This document shows, in pieces, positions 42,083 to 49,797 of a stretch of DNA of 49,797 nucleotides. The position numbers and the translations under genes were made by a program. This stretch comes from an uncultured Veillonellaceae bacterium (GTDB taxonomy: Bacteria; Bacillota; Negativicutes; Veillonellales; Negativicoccaceae): the NCBI GenBank assembly GCA_900556745.1, contig USPU01000002.1, positions 1 through 49,797 of the forward strand, read 5' to 3'. Position 1 is the first letter of the stretch. Each line of letters starts with the position of its first letter. The notes beneath the pieces were generated by a model that was not told where the DNA came from, did no database searches, and was given only the letters and a program-made list of their open reading frames with translations.

Positions 42083-42112
42083 ATTATACAAAAGCATATA
42101 AAGACCTGTCAA
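42083..42112 (-). promoter_or_regulatory. Promoter of the CAU tRNA gene
   Basis: TTGACA (42107-42112) and TATAAT (42083-42088) on minus with an 18-nt spacer, immediately after the rpoD stop codon. Confidence 0.75.
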
Positions 42113-42115
42113 ACA

Positions 42116-43996
42116 TCAGAGGTAGTCGGTAATCTTCTCGCGTTTCCCGCGGCTGCGCAATTTTTCCAAGGCTTTGCGCTCGATCTGACGAATCCGTTCG
42201 CGCGTAACGTCAAAGTATTGCCCGACTTCTTCCAGCGTTCTCTGTTTACCGTCTTTTAACCCGAAACGCAAATAGATAACTTCCCGTTCGCGTTTGGTAA
42301 GACCTTGCAAAATATCATCGACCTGCTCCTTGAGCAAAATGGCGGAAGCTGCTTCTTCCGGAGCGACGGCATTGCGGTCTTCGATAAATTCCACCAAGTG
42401 GGAATCTTCTTCTTCACCGATCGGCGTTTCCAACGAAACCGGTTCCTGCGAAATTTTCATGATCTCGCGCACACGTTCCACGGTAATGTCCATTTGCTCG
42501 GCGATTTCTTCCGGCGTTGCTTCGCGTCCCAGCTCCTGCAATAAATTGCGGGCCGTTCGCGAAAGTTTGTTGATGGTTTCCACCATATGCACCGGAATAC
42601 GAATCGTACGCGCCTGATCGGCGATCGCGCGGGTAATCGCCTGGCGAATCCACCAGGTCGCATACGTGCTGAATTTGTAACCTTTTTTATAGTCGAATTT
42701 ATCGACGGCTTTGATTAAACCGAGATTACCTTCTTGCATTAAATCCAAAAATTGCATGCCCCGGCCGACGTAGCGTTTCGCAATACTGACGACCAAACGC
42801 AAATTGGCATCCGTCAGATCCTGCTTGGCAAAATGCGCGTCCGCTAAAACGCTGCCCTCGTTGTGGCGCATTTCATCCGTGACGAGCCCTGCCTCCAACC
42901 GGCTTTGCACTTCGTCAGGTGATAAAAAGGCTTCGCTCGGCGTTGTCTCCGCGTTTTCTTCATCGGACGGAAGTTCCGCCATGGCCGTCGCCATTTCTAC
43001 CGCTTGCTCTATATTTAATCCGTCCGCAGGCTTCATCTGCAAAATGTCCAATGATGTTTGCAAAATATCCGCCGTCGTTTCGTTCCATTCCAATTCGGAA
43101 GGAACTTGGAACGCCGTATACGGAATTTCACCCTGCGCATCACTTACCTGCGCCATCACCGTCACCCAACGGATCACGGCCTGTCGTTGCGCCTGCGCTT
43201 CCATAATCAATTTGCCTGCTTCGATACGTTTGGCAAGCGCTACTTCTTCCGGCGCTTTTAACAGTGACACACGACCGATTTCTTTAAGGTACATGCGTAC
43301 CGGATCATCTAAATGGATATTGTCATTGCCATCCTGCAAGTTTTCCGATGCCGCTTTACGCGCTTCGCGCGCTTCACTGTCTTCGTCTTCATCCTCTTCC
43401 GCCAGCGCCTCTTCCTTCTCTTCGCTGTTGACCATTTCAATATTCTCTTTATAGAAGCGAGCGTAAATTTTTTCAATTTTTTCCGCGCTTAAATCAAACC
43501 GTTCGAAGGCATCCATGACTTCTTCATACGTCAACACGCCGTCACGACGGCCGCGTTCCACCAAAAGCATCAGAATCTGATCAAGGCTGGCGCCTTCTTT
43601 GATCAGCCGTTGCATCGATTGGGCATCATCGGCGGCGACGGTGCGTTTCGATACCTTCCCTTTACTCTTCTTTTTAGTTTTGGATGCGGTCGCTTTTTTG
43701 TCGGTGCCTGCTTTTTGTTTAGTTTTCTTTGAGGGGATTTCTGCCGGTTCCGTCACGGTAACTTGATCATCTTCCGTGATCGCAAGCGGAAAACCCGCCT
43801 CCTGTAATTGCTGCGTCAACAATGTGCGACTGCGTTTCGAAAAATGATGCGGAGCCAAAATGGAAGATGCGGCGGCAGTACCTTGCGGCTTTGACTGATA
43901 CCATTCGATCAAATTTTGCCGCGCCATTTCGATTCGTTCCGGCACCGTCAGGCGCGTCTGTTTTTTTGTCGTCTTGGTTTGGTTAGTTGCCGTCAT
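42116..43996 (-). CDS. rpoD: RNA polymerase sigma-70 primary-type factor, long form
   Basis: 626 residues. An N-terminal extension with a Lys-rich linker is followed by region 1.1 (about 106-190), 1.2 ([18 protein letters not shown], about 230), a non-conserved insertion of roughly 115-120 residues before region 2 that may correspond to that of E. coli, region 2 ([20 protein letters not shown] at about 397), 3, and region 4 ending in [19 protein letters not shown]. Regions 2 and 4 are of primary-sigma type. ATG 43996 has GGAAGGA; a TTG at 44038 also has a usable site. It lies 59 nt after a second rpoD-like gene. Confidence 0.93.
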   Translation of the reverse strand: MTATNQTKTTKKQTRLTVPERIEMARQNLIEWYQSKPQGTAAASSILAPHHFSKRSRTLLTQQLQEAGFPLAITEDDQVTVTEPAEIPSKKTKQKAGTDKKATASKTKKKSKGKVSKRTVAADDAQSMQRLIKEGASLDQILMLLVERGRRDGVLTYEEVMDAFERFDLSAEKIEKIYARFYKENIEMVNSEEKEEALAEEDEDEDSEAREARKAASENLQDGNDNIHLDDPVRMYLKEIGRVSLLKAPEEVALAKRIEAGKLIMEAQAQRQAVIRWVTVMAQVSDAQGEIPYTAFQVPSELEWNETTADILQTSLDILQMKPADGLNIEQAVEMATAMAELPSDEENAETTPSEAFLSPDEVQSRLEAGLVTDEMRHNEGSVLADAHFAKQDLTDANLRLVVSIAKRYVGRGMQFLDLMQEGNLGLIKAVDKFDYKKGYKFSTYATWWIRQAITRAIADQARTIRIPVHMVETINKLSRTARNLLQELGREATPEEIAEQMDITVERVREIMKISQEPVSLETPIGEEEDSHLVEFIEDRNAVAPEEAASAILLKEQVDDILQGLTKREREVIYLRFGLKDGKQRTLEEVGQYFDVTRERIRQIERKALEKLRSRGKREKITDYL

Positions 43997-44055
43997 AGTT
44001 CCTTCCTCTTCCACAGCTCCGTACTTGCTTTGTTTCAAAAATCTCTCTCCTTAAA

Positions 44056-45147
44056 TCAGCGCAATAATTTTTCTTTCGTTTTCAGCTTTTCCAATGCTTT
44101 GCGTTCGATTTGCCGGATTCTCTCACGTGTAACGTCAAAATATCGTCCGACTTCTTCCAGCGTACGATGTTTGCCGTCACGCAAACCGAAGCGCAGGTAA
44201 ATGACTTCGCGTTCGCGTTCAGGCAGCGTATTAAGCGCCGCTTCAATTTGTTCGCGCTGCAATGTTTCCGCCACTGCTTCTTCCGGCGCCACCGCATCGC
44301 GATCCTCAATAAACGAACCTAAATGGGAATCTTCCTCTTCCCCGACCGGTTTTTCCAACGAAACCGGTTCTTCCGCAATTTTTCGGATCTCTCGTACTCG
44401 CTCAACCGTTACTTCCATCGCTTCGGCGACTTCTTCAATCGTCGCCTCGCGTCCCTTTTCCTGTCCGATCTGGCGGGTCAATCGGTTCATCCGATTGATC
44501 GTTTCTACCATATGCACCGGAACACGGATCGTGCGTGCCTGATCGGCAATCGCCCGCGTAATGGCCTGACGAATCCACCAGGTCGCATACGTGCTGAATT
44601 TAAATCCTTTTGTATAGTCGTACTTTTCCACCGCTCGCAGTAAACCGAGATTGCCTTCCTGGATCAAATCCAAAAACGGCAAACCGCGACCGTGGTATTT
44701 TTTGGCAATACTGACTACCAACCGCAGATTCGCATCGGAAAGCTCTTTGCGTGCCATATCGGCATCCGCTTCCAGCTCGCGCTGCTCGCGTTTCGTGTAG
44801 CCTTCCACCTCGCGGCCGGCTTCGATACGCTGCGCCAGTTCCACTTCCTCGTCAGCGGTTAACAAGTCAACCTGACCGATTTCTTTTAAATAGGTTTGCA
44901 CCGCGTCATCGACGCGACTGCCGGACGCTTCCGTCGCCTCCGCCTGCGCGGCGGCGGGCGATGTGACCGCGCAAAGAACAAGTCCCCGCTTGGCCAGCGC
45001 GGCGAGCATCTGGTCCCATTTACGATACGAAAACCCCTGCTGCACCGCATACTCTTGCCAAACGCTGTACGCAAGGTTCCCCTGCTTATCCGCGCGGGCT
45101 ACAAGACTTGCGACGTGCGCGCGATTGCCTTTCTCCATTGCTTGCAT
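44056..45147 (-). CDS. RNA polymerase sigma-70 primary-type factor, short form
   Basis: 363 residues, about the length of SigA of Bacillus. Region 1.1-like segment (about 10-55: [20 protein letters not shown]), 1.2 ([20 protein letters not shown], about 80), and regions 2-4 without a large insertion. Regions 2.3-2.4 and 4.2 ([20 protein letters not shown]) are close to identical to the long form, so both should recognise the same promoters. ATG 45147 has AAGGAGGCGCC. It follows dnaG by 20 nt. Either could be the essential one; which is the housekeeping sigma is not decided. Confidence 0.93.
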   Translation of the reverse strand: MQAMEKGNRAHVASLVARADKQGNLAYSVWQEYAVQQGFSYRKWDQMLAALAKRGLVLCAVTSPAAAQAEATEASGSRVDDAVQTYLKEIGQVDLLTADEEVELAQRIEAGREVEGYTKREQRELEADADMARKELSDANLRLVVSIAKKYHGRGLPFLDLIQEGNLGLLRAVEKYDYTKGFKFSTYATWWIRQAITRAIADQARTIRVPVHMVETINRMNRLTRQIGQEKGREATIEEVAEAMEVTVERVREIRKIAEEPVSLEKPVGEEEDSHLGSFIEDRDAVAPEEAVAETLQREQIEAALNTLPEREREVIYLRFGLRDGKHRTLEEVGRYFDVTRERIRQIERKALEKLKTKEKLLR

Positions 45148-45167
45148 GGCGCCTCCTTTACCACTCA

Positions 45168-46943
45168 TCACAAGGAATGGATCGTTTGCGAAATTTCTAC
45201 GACTAATTCCATTTCCCTGCGAAACGCTTCGACATCTCCCGCCTGATTATACTGTTCGGCCGCTTTTCTGTGCGCATTATAGGAACGCACCAGCGTCGCC
45301 TTGCGGAGACGTCGGATAAGTAATGCCACGTCGGTGGTTCGTGGCGTCAGCCCATCCATTATAACACCCGAAAGCCGTGCTTGCTCGTCGGCCGTCAAAG
45401 GAATTTCCCGACCGATTTGCGCCGCATTCACAGTGTCATTTGCCGTCGTCTGTAAAAAGGCAAAAATTTTTTTCCACAGCGGATCGATAAAATCCTCCGT
45501 CGTCAACTGATCGAGGAGTTCTTGGCGTTGCGCCGACCCGCTGAACAGCAGATGCATCGCATCGTCTTCCGCCGGATCGGCAGTGGCGCGCGGCGCATCG
45601 GCCGCTTCCGCCCGATTGCCCACCGGCGCGATGTACACGCTTTTCGCTTGCGTTTTGGCGATTTTTTGTGCTTCACTGCGCACAATATTTTCATTCATGC
45701 GTAAGCGCGTCGCCAAACGCCGCAGATAACTGTCGATCGTAATGGCATTATCCGTTTGCATGATTTCCGGAATAAATTCCTGAACAATCATATTTTTGCC
45801 GTCAGTACTGGTCGCGTCGTGAGCAGCAAGGATTTCATCCAGCCGGTAATCCAACACGTTTTGCGCCATGGTAATGACATCTTCCCACGCTTTAGCGCCG
45901 TGTTGTTTAATGTATTCATCCGGATCTTTCCCGTCGGGAAGTGTCGCAATACGAAGTTTCAAACCCGTCTCGCGCGCGATGGCAATCGCCCGTCGAGTCG
46001 CTTCGCGGCCGGCGCGATCCATATCATACGCGACGATTGCCACATCGCAAATGCGGCGCAACAGTTGCGCCTGACGTTGCGTGAATGCCGTACCGAGAGA
46101 AGCGACGACATTGGTCACTCCCAAATTGTGAACGCCCACGACATCCATGTAACCTTCGACCAGCACCGCCTGTTTTGTTCTGCGTATCTCTTTGCGGGCC
46201 CGTTCCATCGCGAAGAGCAGGTCGCCTTTATGAAAGATCGGCGATTCCGGTGAATTTAAATACTTCGGCTCACCTTCTTCGACAATGCGCCCGCCGAAAG
46301 CCACCACACGGCCTTTATTGTCGCGAATCGGAAACATACAGCGCCCGCGGAAACGATCATACGTTTTCCCGTTTTTCGTCAAGCACAAACCGCTTTTAAT
46401 CAAATCTTTTTCCCGGTAACCGCGTTCGCGAAAATCATGATACAAGCGGTCCCACTGCGGCGGCGCAAAGCCGAGTTTAAAATCGACAATGGTCTGCGCG
46501 GATAGGCCTCGTTTCTTAAAATAGTCAATCCCTACAGCGCCCATGCGTGTTTTCGTCAGACAATTATGAAAATAGTCAGCCGCCAAATCGCAGATCTCAT
46601 ACAATCGTTGCCGCTCTTCTTCCCGCTTGCGCTCGGCCGGTGACAGATCCGCCTTGGGAATTTCCAAGCCGATCCGTTGCGCCAGTTTTTCCACGGATTC
46701 CGGGAACGAAATGTTTTCTATCTTTTGCACAAATTGAAAAACGTCACCGCCCGCATGGCAACCGAAGCAATAAAAAAACTCCTTGTCGGGTGAGACGGAA
46801 AATGACGGCGTCTTTTCTTCATGAAACGGACAGCACGCCCAATAGTTATTCTGTTTTCGGGTCAGCGGCACGTAACTTCCGACCACATCGACAATCGGAT
46901 TGCCGGCACGTACCTGCTCAATAAATTCTTTGCTGAACTGCAT
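45168..46943 (-). CDS. dnaG: DNA primase
   Basis: Makes RNA primers for replication. 591 residues. N-terminal zinc-binding domain ([28 protein letters not shown]), catalytic TOPRIM domain ([39 protein letters not shown]), and the helicase-binding C-terminal domain. ATG 46943 has GGAGG at 4-6 nt; the upstream extension is not used. First gene of the dnaG-rpoD macromolecular synthesis operon. Confidence 0.96.
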   Translation of the reverse strand: MQFSKEFIEQVRAGNPIVDVVGSYVPLTRKQNNYWACCPFHEEKTPSFSVSPDKEFFYCFGCHAGGDVFQFVQKIENISFPESVEKLAQRIGLEIPKADLSPAERKREEERQRLYEICDLAADYFHNCLTKTRMGAVGIDYFKKRGLSAQTIVDFKLGFAPPQWDRLYHDFRERGYREKDLIKSGLCLTKNGKTYDRFRGRCMFPIRDNKGRVVAFGGRIVEEGEPKYLNSPESPIFHKGDLLFAMERARKEIRRTKQAVLVEGYMDVVGVHNLGVTNVVASLGTAFTQRQAQLLRRICDVAIVAYDMDRAGREATRRAIAIARETGLKLRIATLPDGKDPDEYIKQHGAKAWEDVITMAQNVLDYRLDEILAAHDATSTDGKNMIVQEFIPEIMQTDNAITIDSYLRRLATRLRMNENIVRSEAQKIAKTQAKSVYIAPVGNRAEAADAPRATADPAEDDAMHLLFSGSAQRQELLDQLTTEDFIDPLWKKIFAFLQTTANDTVNAAQIGREIPLTADEQARLSGVIMDGLTPRTTDVALLIRRLRKATLVRSYNAHRKAAEQYNQAGDVEAFRREMELVVEISQTIHSL

Positions 46944-47004
46944 AACGCCTCCGTTTCTGATATATGTATTAACCGTGGAACGGCAAAATCCTTTTTTCGT
47001 CCAC

Positions 47005-47038
47005 GTAAAAACCGTCGTCATTATGACGACGGTTTTAT
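47005..47038 (-). terminator. Intrinsic terminator after rny
   Basis: AAAACCGTCGTCA, TAA-type loop, TGACGACGGTTTT on minus, touching the rny stop codon. It separates rny from dnaG. Confidence 0.88.
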
Positions 47039-48583
47039 TTATTTGGCATAATCGGTCGCCCTGGTTTCCCGAATGACGACTACTTTGACCTGCCCCGGAT
47101 ACTTGAGTTCGTTTTCGATACGCGTGGCAATTTTATGTACCAACAACGTAGCTTCGTCCTCGTTCACTTTTTCCGGTTTGACCATGACACGAATTTCGCG
47201 ACCGGCCTGAATCGCAAAGCAACTTTCCACACCGTCAAACGACTTGGCGATTTCTTCCAACTTCGTGAGACGTTTCAAATAATTTTCCAGCGTTTCGCGA
47301 CGAGCGCCCGGCCGTGCAGCTGAAATCGCATCCGCTGCCGCTACCAAAACCGCTTCCACAAAGGTCGCTTCCGTATCGCCGTGATGGGATCCAATCGCAT
47401 TCACCACAACGTCCGGTTCATGGTACTTCTTGGCAATCTCTACACCCAATTCCACATGTGTGCCTTCCGTTTCCTGATCGATCGCTTTGCCGATATCATG
47501 CAACAGGCCGGCACGACGTGCCATGCCTACATCGGCTCCGATCTCGGCGGCCAGCGTGCCCGCTAACATCGCCACTTCCCCGGAGTGCTGCAGAACGTTT
47601 TGACCATAACTGGTACGATATTTCAATCGTCCCAATATCTTAATCAGCTCGGGATGTAAATCGTGGATACCGACGTCGAATGTCGCCTGTTCACCGGCTT
47701 CACGCATCGCTTTATCCACTTCTCGTTTGGCTTTTTCGACGGTTTCTTCAATACGAGCCGGATGAATTCTGCCGTCTTTAATCAAGTTCTCCAAGGCAAT
47801 ACGCGCGATTTCCCTCCGTATGGAATGGAAACCGGACAGCGTCACCGCTTCTGGAGTATCATCAATGATTAAATCTACACCGGTCGCCATCTCCAGCGCT
47901 CGAATGTTGCGCCCTTCACGACCGATAATCCGACCCTTCATTTCATCATTCGGTAAGCTTACCACCGAAATCGTAGTTTCGGCGACCTGATCGGCGGCGT
48001 TGCGTTGAATCGCCAGTGAAATCACTTCACGTGCGTTTTTATCCGCTTCCGCTTCGAATTTTGTTTGTAATTCACGAATCAAGACCGCTTGATCATGCTT
48101 AATTTGCGTCTCCGTTTGCTCCAGCAACAATGCCTTCGCCTGTTCCGCAGTCAAGCCAGAGATTTCTTCCAACTTTTGCAACTGCTGCGCATACAGGCTG
48201 TCTGCCGCGCTTTGCCGTTCTTTTACTTTCGCATCACGGCGCTGCAACGCTTCTTCCTTATGTTCCAGCGAATCCGCACGTTTCTCCAAATTTTCTTCTT
48301 TTTGCAGTAAACGTCGTTCATACCGTTGTAAATCTGTGCGGCGTTCTTTTTCTTCCTGTTCAAAATCGGTACGCAGACGATGCATTTCGTCTTTTGTCTG
48401 CAGGACGCTCTCTTTGTACGTGCTGTCAGCATCCCGTCGCGCCTGAGCGACGATGCGGGAAGCTTCCTGCTCGGCACTGCCGATTTTCGATTCCGCTAAA
48501 CTGCGTCGTAAAAAATAGCCGCATGCCACGCCGATAATCGCCAAGAGAAGTCCTATCATGAGAGTCTCAACTATGATCTCCAC
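47039..48583 (-). CDS. rny: Ribonuclease Y
   Basis: Membrane-tethered endoribonuclease starting mRNA decay. 514 residues. An N-terminal membrane helix ([16 protein letters not shown]), a long coiled coil (to about 200), the KH domain ([21 protein letters not shown]), then the HD domain ([16 protein letters not shown]) and IGSHHGD. The start is problematic: the GTG at 48583 overlaps the GGAGGTG purine run, and no well-spaced alternative is seen; the first in-frame ATG is 8 codons downstream at 48559. Confidence 0.93.
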   Translation of the reverse strand: MEIIVETLMIGLLLAIIGVACGYFLRRSLAESKIGSAEQEASRIVAQARRDADSTYKESVLQTKDEMHRLRTDFEQEEKERRTDLQRYERRLLQKEENLEKRADSLEHKEEALQRRDAKVKERQSAADSLYAQQLQKLEEISGLTAEQAKALLLEQTETQIKHDQAVLIRELQTKFEAEADKNAREVISLAIQRNAADQVAETTISVVSLPNDEMKGRIIGREGRNIRALEMATGVDLIIDDTPEAVTLSGFHSIRREIARIALENLIKDGRIHPARIEETVEKAKREVDKAMREAGEQATFDVGIHDLHPELIKILGRLKYRTSYGQNVLQHSGEVAMLAGTLAAEIGADVGMARRAGLLHDIGKAIDQETEGTHVELGVEIAKKYHEPDVVVNAIGSHHGDTEATFVEAVLVAAADAISAARPGARRETLENYLKRLTKLEEIAKSFDGVESCFAIQAGREIRVMVKPEKVNEDEATLLVHKIATRIENELKYPGQVKVVVIRETRATDYAK

Positions 48584-48595
48584 CTCCCTTGCGCA

Positions 48596-48617
48596 TAGAA
48601 AATCAATTGATTTTCTA
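48596..48617 (-). repeat. Perfect 22-bp palindrome in the rny leader
   Basis: TAGAAAATCAA / TTGATTTTCTA, an 11-bp inverted repeat with no loop, lies about 13 nt before the rny start codon, inside the predicted 5' UTR. It could form a hairpin near the ribosome-binding site or be a protein-binding site. Confidence 0.7.
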
Positions 48618-48665
48618 TATATTATTTGGTTTTTTATGTTCGTTTCTTACAGATTGCCTTTATTT

Positions 48666-48694
48666 ATTGTAGATTTTTTTAATAATACTGTCAA
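48666..48694 (-). promoter_or_regulatory. Promoter of rny
   Basis: TTGACA (48689-48694) and TACAAT (48666-48671) on minus, 17-nt spacer. Start near 48659 leaves a leader of about 76 nt with the palindrome. Confidence 0.78.
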
Positions 48695-48804
48695 GTAACG
48701 CGCCGTCTTATAAATATCTCCGGCATGGGCAAAAAGCTTTTTAATGCGGATGTTTTGCGCGCCGCTAAAAGCAACGACAGGAGTAGCAAAAAAATAATTT
48801 TCAT
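48691..48804 (-). CDS. Possible small membrane or secreted peptide (doubtful)
   Basis: 37 codons from ATG 48804, beginning MKIIFLLLLSLLLAARKTSA, a hydrophobic stretch resembling a signal peptide. The stop lies inside the -35 box of the rny promoter. There is no ribosome-binding site and no obvious promoter, so it may be chance. The gap 48584-48944 otherwise holds the rny promoter, the palindrome and a terminator. Confidence 0.15.
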   Translation of the reverse strand: MKIIFLLLLSLLLAARKTSALKSFLPMPEIFIRRRVT

Positions 48805-48816
48805 AAATACGTTTAC

Positions 48817-48849
48817 AAAAAATGACTCCCGCAAAAGGAGTCATTTTTT
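48817..48849 (-). terminator. Intrinsic terminator after recA-recX
   Basis: AAAAAATGACTCC, 7-nt loop, GGAGTCATTTTTT with T runs on both strands, 95 nt after the recX stop. Confidence 0.9.
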
Positions 48850-48944
48850 ATGATGTTTTTTCTGCTTCATATGAAAAACCGATTCCATTCATCGTCACCA
48901 CTCCGTCTCGAAGTAGGAGCGGCGCTTGTCTTACTGTGACAACA

Positions 48945-49409
48945 TCAATCGTATTTCGAACGCTCGGAGAGCAATAAATCCCGTGCATCGAGTTCTTCCA
49001 AAACCGCATAAAACGTGCTTTGTCCGTAACCGCGATTGGCAAGGTAGGAGCCGACTTTCCGACGCAATACCGAACCGTTTTTGGTTAATTTCGCAAGCAC
49101 AAGAGCAAGGGCCCGTTCCTTTTCTTCCTCTGCGCTCAGCCGCTCCGGCATCTCCAACCCGCGCTCTTTCATTTTGTAGGCGATATAGCTGTTGCCGTAG
49201 ACGCCTTCCTCCACAAAGCGACGATACACACGGTTTGCCAGTGCTTCGTCATCAATGAAGCGGTTGTCCTGCAAACGCTTCATCGCGGCGTCTTTTTCTT
49301 CGTCCGTATACCCTTTTGCCGTGAGTTTGCGACGAATCTCCAGCGCGGAATAACTTCGTTTTGAAAGATATGTCAGTGCCTGATCATAGGCGCGATCTTC
49401 ATTCGTCAT
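48945..49409 (-). CDS. recX: Regulatory protein RecX
   Basis: Binds and modulates RecA filaments. 154 residues with three-helix repeats: [49 protein letters not shown], and the C-terminal [25 protein letters not shown] 49409 overlaps recA by 11 nt, so the two are cotranscribed. Confidence 0.92.
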   Translation of the reverse strand: MTNEDRAYDQALTYLSKRSYSALEIRRKLTAKGYTDEEKDAAMKRLQDNRFIDDEALANRVYRRFVEEGVYGNSYIAYKMKERGLEMPERLSAEEEKERALALVLAKLTKNGSVLRRKVGSYLANRGYGQSTFYAVLEELDARDLLLSERSKYD

Positions 49410-49797
49410 TCGCTTCCGTCAGCTCGCCCTCTTCGAAAAGTTCAGGTTCGGCCAACAGCGTATCGCGAATCAATTTATCGATTTCCTGCGCAATCGCCGG
49501 ATTTTGTTTCAGATATTCTTTGACATTTTCCTTACCCTGGCCCATACGTTCGCCGTTGTAGGAATACCACGAGCCGCTCTTTTGGATAATGTCCATGTTC
49601 ACGCCGATATCAATTAACGTGCCCTCATGCGAAATACCGGAGCCGTACATCATGTCGAATTCCGCTAAACGGAACGGCGGCGCCACTTTATTTTTAACAA
49701 TCTTCGCGCGAGTTCGGTTACCGATCACATCGGTCCCCTGTTTAATCGTTTCGCCTTTACGAATATCAATGCGAATGGTCGCGTAGAACTTCAGCGC
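49399..49797 (-). CDS. recA: Recombinase RecA (N-terminal part outside the window)
   Basis: 133 C-terminal residues. [52 protein letters not shown] and the C-terminal winged domain ([32 protein letters not shown]) are RecA hallmarks. The acidic tail ([17 protein letters not shown]) is typical of the family. The reading frame is open to the window edge, so the gene starts beyond it. Confidence 0.97.
   Translation of the reverse strand, partial: ALKFYATIRIDIRKGETIKQGTDVIGNRTRAKIVKNKVAPPFRLAEFDMMYGSGISHEGTLIDIGVNMDIIQKSGSWYSYNGERMGQGKENVKEYLKQNPAIAQEIDKLIRDTLLAEPELFEEGELTEANDE

Noticed and set aside
48647..48844. 65-codon frame on minus starting inside a terminator
   Set aside because: The start is in the terminator stem, no ribosome site; the coding-like part (about 40 codons) may be a remnant but cannot be supported as a gene.

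Overview
The window is a compact, almost fully coding chromosomal segment of a Firmicutes-type bacterium. Nearly every gene belongs to conserved Bacillota neighbourhoods: cysE-cysS-mrnC-rlmB-yacP-sigH; rimP-nusA-ylxR-ylxQ-infB-rbfA-nrnA-truB-ribF; rpmE-yqhQ-prfA-prmC-sua5-ywlE-rpiB-ywlG-glyA-upp; dnaG-rpoD; recA-recX-rny. RNase Y, a T-box leader, mini-RNase III, a YwlE-type phosphatase and a type A RNase P RNA fit this. Moderate GC, two side-by-side primary-type sigma factor genes and overall gene content suggest a Negativicutes member (Veillonellales-like). That placement is inference; no lineage-specific gene proves it. No insertion sequence, prophage, CRISPR array or integrase was found.

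Layout. 1-4946 (minus): end of secG, sigH, yacP, rlmB, mrnC, cysS, cysE. 4961-5471 (minus): a cysteine-type T-box leader with its own promoter, and directly upstream a roughly 205-nt structured non-coding RNA with a strong promoter that I cannot assign to a family. 5611-9242: a small HD-GYP protein (plus) facing comF, recD2 and chorismate mutase (minus). 9317-11598: aminotransferase and iron-type alcohol dehydrogenase. 11685-19614: translation and ribosome-maturation operon. 19734-24959: polA, mutM, coaE, a lytic transglycosylase and an unknown gene. 25109-28516 (mostly plus): pseudouridine synthase, class II aldolase, ArsC/Spx-like protein and nitroreductase, with a DsbA-like oxidoreductase on minus. 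28548-31371: feoAB ferrous iron uptake plus a small Cys-rich membrane protein. 31528-39557: nucleotide salvage, glycine/one-carbon, translation termination, L31 and thioredoxin genes. 39739-42061: RNase P RNA, a Nif3-like protein, trmK and a CAU tRNA. 42116-46943: two rpoD-like genes and dnaG. 47039-49797: rny, recX and the 3' part of recA.

The genes cover core information processing: transcription (SigH, two primary-type sigmas, NusA), translation (IF-2, RF1, PrmC, RbfA, RimP, TruB, Sua5, L31), RNA processing (RNase P, RNase Y, mini-III), replication and repair (DnaG, PolA, MutM, RecD2, RecA/RecX), with cysteine, chorismate, folate/FAD/CoA, uracil and iron metabolism. Many genes overlap by 4 nt (ATGA) or a few bases, indicating translational coupling. 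The parts that most deserve attention are the unassigned structured RNA at 5233-5437, the tandem sigma genes, the large insertion in FeoB, and the hairpin-bearing leaders of rimP and rny.
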